DNA of 64,000 nt, from the NCBI GenBank assembly GCA_965197675.1, contig OZ240221.1, positions 620,001 through 684,000 of the forward strand, read 5' to 3'. A model generated the notes under the pieces. It ran no database searches and was not told where the DNA came from. It saw nothing but the letters and a program-made list of their open reading frames with translations. Source of the stretch: G965197675 sp965197675. Its GTDB lineage: Bacteria > Chloroflexota > Dehalococcoidia > Plut-88900. Shown piece by piece: positions 25,745 through 33,952 of this stretch; position 1 is the stretch's first letter, and each line of letters starts with the position of its first letter. The position numbers and the translations under genes are program-made.

Positions 25745-26260
25745 CGTTGTGCCGCGTAGCTATATATGAAATGAGAACCTAAGTGCTATAATGCAAATAC
25801 TCAGTTCGCTTACAAGGAGGTATCACCCTTATTCCTCACGGAGGCCATCGCCCAAGTGCAGGCACCCCCAAGGACACCCTGAACGGACTCAAACACAGGC
25901 GGAACTCTCGCCGGTTCCAAGAGCTTGTCATTCTGAGCGAAGCGAAGAATCTGGAGCGGGAGACCCCGACCGGGGTCGGGGCGATGACAGGGGGCTTGGA
26001 GCCTGTCCTCAACTTGTCGAAGGAGGATGTGCCCCCACATACAAAAACACACCGGGGCGGGTGGGTCCAACTCCAACCTGATGAAAAACTCAATCAAGTT
26101 ATAACGACATCTTCGTGCCTGGGAGACCCGTAAAACAAAACTTTTTTTACAAATCAATCAAGTTTGAACGGGGACCAGAAAATTCAATCAAATTTCAAAG
26201 CTAAACAAAGAAAAACAATCAAGTTTCCACGCACAAGCCCAGTCGGGATATAAACTGGAC
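25745..26260. repeat. Dispersed repeat family, copy 2 (AATCAAG-unit element)
   Basis: Second copy of the element at 61-560, in the same orientation. It keeps TGCTATAAT (25784-25792), AAGGAGG (25814-25820), TATCAC.CTTATT, CTTCGTGCCTGG, the poly-T tract (about 26142-26149) and CAATCAA units at 26091, 26155, 26185 and 26216, spaced 64, 30 and 31 bp as in copy 1 (63, 30, 30). The central 25850-26030 part is replaced by other repeat DNA. Confidence 0.7.
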
Positions 26261-26322
26261 GCCGGCGAAAGCCGGAAAAACGACCGACGGTGTATCCGCT
26301 AACTCAGAATGCGATTGCCCTG

Positions 26323-27690
26323 CTACTTCCTCAGGGGTGCCAAGCCATCCTCTACGACCACGTCGAGGGACTTAGCGAAAGCCTCTAAGGTCTTGTCTAT
26401 ATCCTCGTCGGAGTGGACCATGGAGAGAATGCCCTCACCCACCCATGTATCGATTCCGTTAGTCAACAGGTTCAACTTAAGGGCAGATGTAGCTTTGACG
26501 TCTCCTCCCGACAGCAGATTGATGGCGCTGGCCGGAGGTAGCTTGCTGTATTCTGTAGGATCTCGGTCGCAATCCCCCAGGTATATGTGAAATACCGACT
26601 TATCCCCAAAACAGGCCCCTGACACACCCCTTTCCTGAATTATGCTATGTATTCCAACTCGCAGGTTCTCTGCAGCCCGATTGGCCAGTCGATGAGGCTC
26701 ACCTGTAGATATGACTTTAAGACAGGCGATTCCTGCTACCGTCGATATAGGATTGGCGTTGAAGGTGCCAGGGTGATGTGTGCGTCGGGAGGTATTCCAT
26801 CCGGCATCGTCTCGATGTTGAATCATATCTACCAGATCTGCCTTTCCGGCTACACATCCTCCGGGGAGTGCACCCATGAGAACCTTGGCCATAGTGCTTA
26901 GGTCTGGCTTCACACCGATGTCCTCTTGCCACCCTCCAGGCGCCCAACGAAATCCGGTTACTACCTCATCGAATATCAAGACTGTCCCGTACTTGGTGCA
27001 CAACTCCCTGGCAGCTCGTACGTACTCCGCCGAAGTTGGGACCATCCCCATCTCGGCGCCTGCACCTTCCATTATCACCGCAGCCACATCCCCGTTGGAC
27101 AAAGCAGCTTCCAGCGCTGGAACATCATTGGTGGGAAGAACTATGGTGCTGTCTATTAGACCGGGAGGCAGGCCTGGAGTTGGGTGCTCGAAGGGAGGCA
27201 TGATGCCAGCGTACAGTGCATCCGACCAGCCATGGAAATTGCCCTCCAGTTTTACGATCTTGGGCCTGTTGGTATAGCTGCGGGAGAGACGGATGGCCAT
27301 CATGGTGGCCTCGGTGCCGGAGTTGACAAACCTTAGCTTTTCAACCGACGGGTACAGCTGTTTGATGATCTCCGCCAGATCCACCTCCAATTGGTGCGAG
27401 CCGCTGTAATGGCTGCCCTTGGCTATCTGATCTTTGACAGCTTCTACGACCTCGGAGTGCCCATAGCCCAGGATGGACGCCCCATGGCCCATTATGTAGC
27501 AAATGTACTCGTAGCCATCGACGTCCCACTTGCGCGAGCCCTTGGTACGGCTCATATAAATGGGGAAAGGGGACATTACGCGCATATCATGAGTCACGCC
27601 ATCCGGGAATAGATTCTTAGCTCTTTCGAAGAGAGCTTTAGACTTTGGGTGACCCTGAAAGAAGCTCTGCTCGGCTGCCTTAGTCCTCAT
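26323..27690 (-). CDS. Glutamate-1-semialdehyde aminomutase-like class III aminotransferase
   Basis: A 455-residue PLP enzyme of the GSA-aminomutase subgroup. Landmarks: the phosphate-binding VNSGTEATM near 122-130, the pyridine-N Asp in LIFDEVVTGFRW (Asp241) and the Schiff-base Lys269 in TMAKVLMGALPGG. GSA aminomutase (HemL) makes 5-aminolevulinate, but this protein is longer at both ends, lacks hem neighbours and sits beside HyuB, so it is more likely a catabolic aminomutase or beta-amino-acid aminotransferase. No signal peptide. Substrate not determinable. Confidence 0.9.
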   Translation of the reverse strand: MRTKAAEQSFFQGHPKSKALFERAKNLFPDGVTHDMRVMSPFPIYMSRTKGSRKWDVDGYEYICYIMGHGASILGYGHSEVVEAVKDQIAKGSHYSGSHQLEVDLAEIIKQLYPSVEKLRFVNSGTEATMMAIRLSRSYTNRPKIVKLEGNFHGWSDALYAGIMPPFEHPTPGLPPGLIDSTIVLPTNDVPALEAALSNGDVAAVIMEGAGAEMGMVPTSAEYVRAARELCTKYGTVLIFDEVVTGFRWAPGGWQEDIGVKPDLSTMAKVLMGALPGGCVAGKADLVDMIQHRDDAGWNTSRRTHHPGTFNANPISTVAGIACLKVISTGEPHRLANRAAENLRVGIHSIIQERGVSGACFGDKSVFHIYLGDCDRDPTEYSKLPPASAINLLSGGDVKATSALKLNLLTNGIDTWVGEGILSMVHSDEDIDKTLEAFAKSLDVVVEDGLAPLRK

Positions 27691-27815
27691 GGACGTGCTC
27701 CTGGGATGATGTTAATGGGCGATGAAAGCCTACTCAAAGGGCAATTGAATGTCAAGGGAATGTACTCGTCAGTACTGGCTCAAGTTGAAATTAGAACGTA
27801 CGAGGCAGGGCTATG

Positions 27816-27956
27816 TTATAATGGAAAGGAGGGGAGAGTGAGAGGTAATCCATAAAGGCCCTCGATGTACACCAACGTCGGTACTTTACTAGTGCGTGCC
27901 AGACAATGGCACAGGGTTTTTCTGGAGGAACCTCTCACTCCCCTTTGTTATTATAA
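27816..27956. repeat. MITE-like inverted-repeat element
   Basis: Imperfect inverted repeats of about 33 bp (left 27816-27851, right 27924-27956), both starting TTATAAT and containing GTGAGAGGT, flank about 70 bp of unrelated DNA. TAGAACGTA occurs on both sides (27792-27800 and 27962-27970), a possible 9-bp target duplication, though it is offset 15 bp from the left arm. No coding potential. It could also be a long hairpin RNA. Confidence 0.45.
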
Positions 27957-28024
27957 TCTTATAGAACGTAATGACAACTGCCTACAATATTGATTTCTCT
28001 ATTAAGGCATGTTAGTATTCAACC

Positions 28025-28141
28025 ATGGCGAAGAAAGAGCAACCTTCCAAACAGGAAACCGATTCTACAAGCCCACCGGCAATAACCGAAGATGTAATAG
28101 TCACGAAAAGCGTTGATCCAGACAAGATCGAAAAGCGCTAG
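28025..28141 (+). CDS. Small hydrophilic protein, 38 residues
   Basis: Reads MAKKEQPSKQETDSTSPP, then AITEDVIVTKSVDPDKIEKR, and ends in TAG. The composition (Lys, Glu, Ser, Thr, Pro) is that of a disordered, charged small protein. It lies next to the MITE-like element and its stop overlaps the convergent membrane-protein gene by four bases. No clear ribosome site. No family recognised; chance ORF is possible. Confidence 0.3.
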   Translation: MAKKEQPSKQETDSTSPPAITEDVIVTKSVDPDKIEKR

Positions 28142-28623
28142 ATCCGAACAAGAACGGCCAACACCCCAATTATTACGGCTAAGAGCGAGCCGCTGAAAAG
28201 TCCCGCTTGCAACCAGCAAGCTTTTTCCTTAATTAGCGGCTCATTTCTCTGCACACTTTTATCTATCTCATCCGCGGCCCACTTCAACATTCCTGAATCT
28301 GCATGGGCCGAATAGTCTATGTATGGCGCAAGATGTTTCAAGCCAGGATTTCTTATCCAATCACCTGGTTTCAGTACCATCATGATAAAAAATACTGTCA
28401 ATAGAAACAAAACAAGAGCCGCTGCAGAAAGCACCCAAGATGCCGTATTAAGAGCAACCGCGCCATTACCCGAAAAGTCCTTAAGCACAATAACTCCGAG
28501 GCTCAGTAACAGAATCGACAAACTAGCTAAATGAACAGCTTTGCCTTGAAGTTCCCTATTCCGCTGATCCTGATCGTCCATAGCCGACTTGGCGACTTGA
28601 TAATATAGCTCGTATTTATCCAT
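28138..28623 (-). CDS. Small predicted membrane protein (three helices)
   Basis: A 161-residue protein: a charged N-terminal helix (QDQRNRELQGKAVHLA), hydrophobic segments at about 32-48, 62-86 and 140-160, and a soluble loop between the second and third. The order, a polar helix running into a 2-TM hairpin, resembles small TM effectors or immunity proteins near mobile genes, but I cannot name a family. AT-richer than the flanking core genes. It lies between a MITE-like element and a broken transposase. Confidence 0.6.
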   Translation of the reverse strand: MDKYELYYQVAKSAMDDQDQRNRELQGKAVHLASLSILLLSLGVIVLKDFSGNGAVALNTASWVLSAAALVLFLLTVFFIMMVLKPGDWIRNPGLKHLAPYIDYSAHADSGMLKWAADEIDKSVQRNEPLIKEKACWLQAGLFSGSLLAVIIGVLAVLVRI

Positions 28624-28727
28624 ATTGATTATGATAACTTGAAATAGTGAGACGTGGAAGATAACAAACTTCTACATCTCAAAAGTTTCCTCAACAAGAG
28701 AATAGCTATTAACTAGATGGGTCGCGG

Positions 28728-29566
28728 CTAACGACTATTGCGTACGGTTCGAGGGCCATAAGGTCCTCGTGGGCCTGGCGGCGGGGTGCTACGGTCGATT
28801 AGCTCCACTATCCAATCAATATCGTGTAAGCAATCTGTCAATCCTGCGGCCATCGACGGTGTAGTCAAAGCTCCGAGGCTCGTATGAGGACGGCAGAAGT
28901 TGTACCACAAGAAATAAAGCGCAAGAGCGTTTTTGTGCGCCTTGACCTTCTTACTAAAGCCGTTAGACAACCTGGCGTATCTCTTAAGAGACATCCGCAT
29001 CGTTAGGTTATGACGTTCAACGCTAGTATTCGTTATTTTGCTAACATCTGGATTTCCTGAGATTACTCGCTTATGTCGCAAGGCTACCCTCTGCCCGTAA
29101 TCAACATCTGATCCGAAAGCTCTCTCCACCGCCTCGATATAGGGCCTATGACCATCAGTTGTGAGTTGTACTCGTCTCTTGTTCTAGCCCTCAAATCCAT
29201 CATAAATCTGTCGGCGTACTCTGGCGCCCGTGTTGGGCTAACCAACCATGAAATAATTAGCTTAGACTCGCTATCAATTCCTGTCCACGTCCAGATATCG
29301 CCCGCATAACCTGCTGATTTAACTTTACCTACATTACGAGGTTTAGCATAGCAGTAAGTCCAAAGCTCATCGCATTGAACGTAGCGAGAGTTAAGGCTGA
29401 GAACATGTTTATCGTGGTAAGCTTGACAGACTTTGCCTGCTAGAGCCGCCAGCGTCCATACCGTGTTGTAGGCAACGCCAGCAACTCGTGAGACAGAACG
29501 AAACGTAGAGCCTTCGACTAAGGAATGAAGTATTTGGGCTCGCTTCTCAAAAGACAACCGATTCAC
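28728..29566 (-). pseudogene. IS1-family transposase, frameshifted and internally deleted
   Basis: The N-terminal part (29084-29566) reads MNRLSFEKRAQILHSLVEG, VQCDELWTYCYAK (first DDE Asp) and WTWTGIDSESKLIISWLV (second Asp). After DLRARTR the frame is lost near 29180; one base less shifts it to RVQLTTDGHRPYIEAVE and on through NTSVERHNLTMRMSLKRYARL and ALYFLWYNFCRPH (28728-29129). Relative to intact IS1-family transposases I recall, a segment of about 17-20 residues between DYGQRV and VISGNPD also seems to be missing. Not functional as read. No clear terminal inverted repeats found. Confidence 0.85.
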
Positions 29567-29605
29567 CCTATATGATGGTAATTTGAGGGTAAATCGGCAA
29601 GGTAT

Positions 29606-29743
29606 TTAGCGAGTTTTTACTTTCTTCGATAGCTTCGCTTTAACATCTTCCTCGGTCAGCTCTCCCGTCGCTATCTTTGCTGTAAGAATAGCTGCCTGGA
29701 AACTGCTGACAGGTCGTTTCTGTCCTTTTGGTCCTGTTGGCAT
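29606..29743 (-). CDS. Small basic protein beginning MPTGPKGQKRP
   Basis: Forty-five residues. The N-terminus MPTGPKGQKRP and the following IATGE are shared with a widespread group of short, lysine-rich, histone-H1-like or putative RNA-binding proteins often encoded in accessory regions; its C-terminus (EEDVKAKLSKKVKTR) is shorter than theirs. A strong AAAGGGAGG lies 8 bases before the ATG. It lies just upstream of the broken transposase. DNA or RNA binding is inference. Confidence 0.6.
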   Translation of the reverse strand: MPTGPKGQKRPVSSFQAAILTAKIATGELTEEDVKAKLSKKVKTR

Positions 29744-29777
29744 TGGATACCTCCCTTTAGAAGCTACTATGGAAAAG

Positions 29778-30353
29778 TTACTCAGCGCAGGCAACAGACG
29801 CTTTCCTATCCATCACAAAAACCTCTGACGCTCTACCCATCCTGGACATATACTCAGTCCCTATCGACATAGCACTGATTCCATCCTCTATAAGTTTCAC
29901 ATCAAGGTTATCAATTCCATGCGCATAACGCTCCATAGAGATCAAAAAACTTTGAGCCATCGCATTGGCAGGGTCACTTATACTCGAAACAGAGGTTGGC
30001 GCCTGTAAATCAAGAATGTTCTCCGCAACCACGCGAATTCTCGATATCAAAGTTTGCACCGAGGCCTTCCAATCCTGATCCAAAATTAAAGCTGGATTAG
30101 TAGAAGCTTTATCGAATAAATCCGCCAAATCTCCAGAAGAAGAACCTATAGTTTCCGTACCAATCGCTAAATGTCGAATGTATGATAATTCTTCGGCATT
30201 GACACATGAATCATCGAAGACCAAATCATCAGACTCAGCAGATTCTATGATAGGGCTAATAGCCCTATCATCTTCTGCAACATTAGCAATTACCCCGCAT
30301 AAAACAAATAATACGATCACTCCAAGAATAACGTGAATCTTCCGAATCTTCAT
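29778..30353 (-). CDS. Secreted or membrane-anchored protein of unknown function
   Basis: A 191-residue protein with an N-terminal signal/anchor (MKIRKIHVILGVIVLFVLCG, residues 1-20). The Cys at 19 in VLCG is a possible lipobox. The rest is acidic and helical (EELSYIRHLAIGTETIG; SFLISMERYAHGIDNL), reminiscent of extracellular helical sensor domains. Two further Cys (DDSCVN near 50 and the VACAE end) could form a disulfide. Nothing in the neighbourhood explains its job. AT-richer than core genes. Confidence 0.6.
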   Translation of the reverse strand: MKIRKIHVILGVIVLFVLCGVIANVAEDDRAISPIIESAESDDLVFDDSCVNAEELSYIRHLAIGTETIGSSSGDLADLFDKASTNPALILDQDWKASVQTLISRIRVVAENILDLQAPTSVSSISDPANAMAQSFLISMERYAHGIDNLDVKLIEDGISAMSIGTEYMSRMGRASEVFVMDRKASVACAE

Positions 30354-30417
30354 TTGACTCCCCCTCTAACCAGCAAGTAACTACAATGGAGAGTCAACAA
30401 TGATTGGGCAATGAAGG

Positions 30418-30530
30418 TGTCCCCTTGTAGCAAGATTCAACACCTTGGCAGATGCCTTAATCGCCTGCGAGCTTACAAGGGGACATGATGTCGCCTCTTG
30501 CCTAACTCGCAAGAATGCACCTGCCAAGGT
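30418..30530. other. Interlocked inverted repeats, possible structured RNA
   Basis: In the 217-bp spacer two inverted-repeat pairs interleave: TGTCCCCTTGTA (30418-30429) with TACAAGGGGACA (30474-30485), and ACCTTGGCAG (30442-30451) with CTGCCAAGGT (30521-30530). Both are perfect. The order 1-2-1'-2' is that of a pseudoknot. No ORF covers it. Function unknown. Confidence 0.35.
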
Positions 30531-30570
30531 AATTGAAGCTTAGCAGGAGAGAATGAGAAGAGCAAGCAGT

Positions 30571-30753
30571 TTACAGCAAGCCGTCAAAAAGAGAAGGAAT
30601 CGCTTCCAAAAGCTGAGTGCGTTGATCGTCGTCCAGCTTTTCCAAGAAGATTAAACGTTCTTCCTGAGTCAATAACTCCAGCATCTCGGTTAGCTGCGGG
30701 CGGTTTAAGCCCGATATCTCTGTTGCTGATAATCGCTGAATTTCGTCTAGCAT
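30571..30753 (-). CDS. Small acidic helical protein, 60 residues
   Basis: Reads MLDEIQRLSATEISGLNRPQ and goes on with LTEMLELLTQEERLIFLEKLDD, a run of short amphipathic helices of the kind found in FliG-like or MgtE-N-like repeats. The preferred start is at 30753 because a terminator hairpin (30783-30839) lies across the longer alternative at 30822. No family assigned. Confidence 0.4.
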   Translation of the reverse strand: MLDEIQRLSATEISGLNRPQLTEMLELLTQEERLIFLEKLDDDQRTQLLEAIPSLFDGLL

Positions 30754-30782
30754 GTCACAAATCTGGAAAACTGGCGATAAGT

Positions 30783-30839
30783 AAAAGAGACGGGAGGTTA
30801 GATCTAACCCTTTAGCTGCCAAGTCTAACCTCCCGTCTC
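30783..30839 (-). terminator. Rho-independent terminator, 16-bp stem
   Basis: A perfect 16-bp stem GAGACGGGAGGTTAGA (30787-30802) / TCTAACCTCCCGTCTC (30824-30839) with a 21-base loop. On the minus strand the stem is followed by TTTTAC. It lies behind the M24 gene (stop at 30953) and before the small gene at 30571. Confidence 0.75.
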
Positions 30840-30893
30840 CTATGTTTATCGGAAGATCTGCTGAAACCCTAATTAGTCGATTGAAATTGAGTC

Positions 30894-30944
30894 AGTACTT
30901 ACTCGTCCAGTAGATTAGTGACACTTCATTCTGAACGAGATCAG
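30894..30944 (-). repeat. Miniature IS481-like end pair
   Basis: On the minus strand: TGATCTCGTTCAGAATGA, then GTGTCACTAATCTACTGGACGAGT. These are the left and right ends of the element at 61810-62220 with no internal sequence. It starts about 9 bp behind the stop of the M24 gene. Same structure as 19947-19996. Confidence 0.65.
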
Positions 30945-30952
30945 GAAAGCAC

Positions 30953-32173
30953 TCAGAATATGATCAGGTCTCGGTTGAACTTGGTGAGTAACTCAGTCCC
31001 AGCATCGGTAACCAGAACTGTATCCGTAACCCTGGCTCCTAGCCCTTCTCCGTAAATGAATACCCCAGGCTGCACGCACAACACTGCTCCCGACTCCAAT
31101 GTGTATGGGCTGTCCGAGTCCAAATGTAGAGATTCCGCCTCTTTCGGTGGGAAGCCAGGCGCTATGCTGAACCCAGTCATGTGCCGCCGATGCTGGTCCA
31201 TATCGGCCTCTGCAATGACCTTGTTAGCAGCTATATGGGGTGCCGTAGCTGCTACACCAGATTTGATGGCAGCCATGGCAGCATCGGCGGCATCCCGGGC
31301 GACCTGGTATACCTCTTTTTGTCTCTTTGAAGGCTGACCGGCACACAGTACTCTTCCGATGATTGCCGCGTACTTCTTAAACGATACCCCATAGTCTAGG
31401 TGCACCATCTGACCACTCTTTATGCCATCGATCACTCTGATACCCTGTCCCTCTGCAGCCGTCACTCCCTCAGTAAGACTGTGATGAGATATGGACGCCA
31501 CTTTGAAATTGGGAAGGGCTGTCTTATCTCCGATGGCGAAATTCATAGGTCTGGCCGGGGTCTCGCTGCCCAGAGCCCAAAGAGTGTATTGCATCGCGGC
31601 CGCTATCTCGGTTTGAGTTTTCCCGACTGCGGCAGTCTCGACACAGGTCTTCATAGCCTCATCGGCGATACGGGCCGCCTCTCTAATGTATGTAATCTCG
31701 GCAGGGGATTTGACAAACCTCAATTCCTCTATGAGGTAGGTAGCCTCAGCAACCAGAGAGCCGCCCAATATTTCCTTGAGCTTCAGGTAGTCATAAGGAC
31801 TCAAATAGTAGTCTGGCACCTCCAGACCTATTCTGAGGTTCAAATAGCACTTCTCCTGTAGGATCGACTTCACCTGATTCATAGGGTCTTCGGGTTCTCT
31901 ACCACCGAATCCTCTTACCTCATCCACCAGAATCAAACCAGTGTGTTCGTGGGCATCTTGCAGTCGACTAAGGAAGGTCACAGGCCCCGGCAGCAGGGGA
32001 AAGAAGAGAATCTGAAGCTCTGCTTCTCCGCCTCCCCCTCTGCAGCCGGTCAGGTAATATATGTTGATGGGATCGATGACCAGCAACAGATCGATTTCAG
32101 CCTCTTTCATAGCAGACCTCACCCGTTGTCGCCGATCCTTAAATTCCCTCTCCTCGAAATCGAACTTGGACAA
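30953..32173 (-). CDS. M24 (pita-bread) family hydrolase, metal site degenerate
   Basis: A 406-residue creatinase/aminopeptidase P-fold protein: N-terminal creatinase-N domain (about 1-150, DLLLVIDPINIYYLTG) and the C-terminal pita-bread domain (about 160-406). The first metal Asp is present (MVHLDYGVSF), but where active Xaa-Pro peptidases have Asp, Glu and Glu it reads YAAIIGR, CVQPGVF and GARVTDTVLV. It may therefore be a non-metal hydrolase like creatinase rather than a peptidase. It is followed by a mini-IS remnant and a terminator. Reaction unknown. Confidence 0.85.
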   Translation of the reverse strand: MSKFDFEEREFKDRRQRVRSAMKEAEIDLLLVIDPINIYYLTGCRGGGGEAELQILFFPLLPGPVTFLSRLQDAHEHTGLILVDEVRGFGGREPEDPMNQVKSILQEKCYLNLRIGLEVPDYYLSPYDYLKLKEILGGSLVAEATYLIEELRFVKSPAEITYIREAARIADEAMKTCVETAAVGKTQTEIAAAMQYTLWALGSETPARPMNFAIGDKTALPNFKVASISHHSLTEGVTAAEGQGIRVIDGIKSGQMVHLDYGVSFKKYAAIIGRVLCAGQPSKRQKEVYQVARDAADAAMAAIKSGVAATAPHIAANKVIAEADMDQHRRHMTGFSIAPGFPPKEAESLHLDSDSPYTLESGAVLCVQPGVFIYGEGLGARVTDTVLVTDAGTELLTKFNRDLIIF

Positions 32174-33523
32174 CCGAACCCCTCAATAGATGACTGAGGT
32201 GCATTACACGTGGAGAACCATACAAATGGTACCGACCATTTGTGGGAGTGTCAAACTCGTTTTTACGAAAGTAGATAAAGACATCAACTTGATTTACCGC
32301 CTTGCTAAAGCCTGGGAGATAGTGGTATTGAGGTTACTTGTAGATGCGCCTATCTGACTTCATCAAGTCTTAACGTACAGGAAGCCAAGGTTCATTGGTT
32401 GCAAGGGGATTATGAACGGGAGAACACACCCCCAAAGTTCTGCTCCCCTCTTCTTTTGCGTCGCCAACACTGGATTGGGTGTACATCAAGGATCGCCGTC
32501 CAAACGCAACACGAATCCTTACCCTGTCACCCGCCTCATCATGGAGACGGCGCGCGAGTCAGTGGCGGCCAAGGCTCAGGACTTCCAGCGCGCTCACCCA
32601 CCGGAAAAGCCTGCGTCACAGGTATCTATGCCGGTTTTCCATACTGCCCCGAGCAGGCCATCACCACAATTGCGTGAGAGCGAGGCGGCCACGCCGCCGC
32701 CAGCACGGCGAGAGAGGTCTGATGTAGACTAGCCCAACCGGCCCTCTTGAGCCGCGACAGCCAGGCAACACCCTTCGCCCTCACATGGGCATCAATATAC
32801 TGACTGCCAAGGAGGCTATCTACCTGTACCATAACTCCTGAGAGAATAAGGATGTTTTCACCGTCCGCGGAGTTGATAGTATAATAGGCATATTGCTAGT
32901 AACCGTTTAGCACGGGACGAATTTAGAGGCGACCGCCTTTCAGTGGACGGTGATACCGTCGGTCTCTAACCGGGAGTCCGAGCCCGGGTTGCTGTACCAG
33001 CGCTACTGAGGTTGTCATTGTACGTCGCAATAATGGTGAAGATAACGTCCATGCTGGAGAATGGCCTGTGGGTGGCCGAAGGCGACGAGCTGATAGGCCG
33101 AGAGTTGACAAGCCATAGAGAATTGGGTATGACATGTAGGCAGATAGAAGGTAAGCTGTGATGAAATTAGTAGTGGCGAGATTTCAACCTCATCGGCTGG
33201 ATCCGGTACACGAATGCTCTAGTAAACATTAGAATTACCAAGCTGACAGCCATCGAAGTGAAGGGTTTTAGGAAATCAGTAGGCCATGCGGAGTGCCGAG
33301 TCCAGGTTCCATTCATGTTCATGGTAAGAAACTAGGCCGTCGTGTACGGCGGGCTAGCTGATGAGACGGCGGTTACAATGCACCAGTGCAGAGTATGGGT
33401 CCCTGAGGTGCTGTCAGAGGTATCTGGGGAAGGTGAACATCCCTTACTCCTATTAAGCTGGTCATCGGAAGCAACATCACCTCAATAATAGGGATCATAG
33501 GGACAACAAAGGAGACGAATGCC
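32174..33523. other. 1.35-kb stretch without a convincing gene
   Basis: Only short or overlapping frames are present. Between 32412 and 32732 the plus strand is GC-rich with a proline-rich frame of doubtful reality. From 33033 a frame reads MVKITSMLENGLWVAEGDEL, stops at 33161 and later resumes in the same phase with WRDFNLIGWIRYTNALV, up to a stop near 33337. This looks like a decayed gene. The last 40 bp hold the AAAGGAGACG ribosome site of the STAS gene. No RNA gene or repeat of the known families seen. Confidence 0.5.
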
Positions 33524-33862
33524 ATGGGAGTTCAAACGGAGAGACACGAAGACACGTTAATCGTTAAGGCGAAGGGGCGAATCGACGGCACCAATGCCAA
33601 GGATTTCCAGGTGGAACTGGAAGCCGCCATAGACCTCAGTGAGAGCGCCGTAATCCTGGATATGGAGCATCTATCCTACATCAGCAGCGCCGGCCTTCGG
33701 GTGATCCTGCTAATGGCTAAGACGCTCCGAAACCAGAAGACCAAGTTCGCCGTCTGCTCCCTCTCTGACTCCATCCGGGAGATTTTCGAGATCAGCGGAT
33801 TCGATCAGATAGTCTCAATTCACGATTCCCAGGCCGCTGCCCTTGCCTCCTTAAACGGCTAG
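33524..33862 (+). CDS. STAS-domain anti-sigma factor antagonist (RsbV/SpoIIAA-like)
   Basis: A 112-residue single-domain STAS protein. The switch stretch LDMEHLSYISSAGLRVIL carries the phosphorylatable Ser (54 or 55). In the partner-switch scheme the unphosphorylated form binds the anti-sigma kinase and frees its target; the kinase phosphorylates the Ser and a PP2C phosphatase removes it. Both partners are encoded just downstream (35119 and 33953), which makes the role solid. Good AAAGGAGACG ribosome site. First gene of the signalling operon. Confidence 0.95.
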   Translation: MGVQTERHEDTLIVKAKGRIDGTNAKDFQVELEAAIDLSESAVILDMEHLSYISSAGLRVILLMAKTLRNQKTKFAVCSLSDSIREIFEISGFDQIVSIHDSQAAALASLNG

Positions 33863-33952
33863 TCTACCCATTAGCTGTCGGGGCGCCCGTGACCGGTTTC
33901 TTTTACTTCAAACTCGATACGACTAGCGCAAAGGCGACTCGGGACGTAAGCA

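Noticed and set aside
32412..32732. 106-codon proline-rich frame
   Set aside because: No recognisable domain, three overlapping frames are equally open, and there is no ribosome site.
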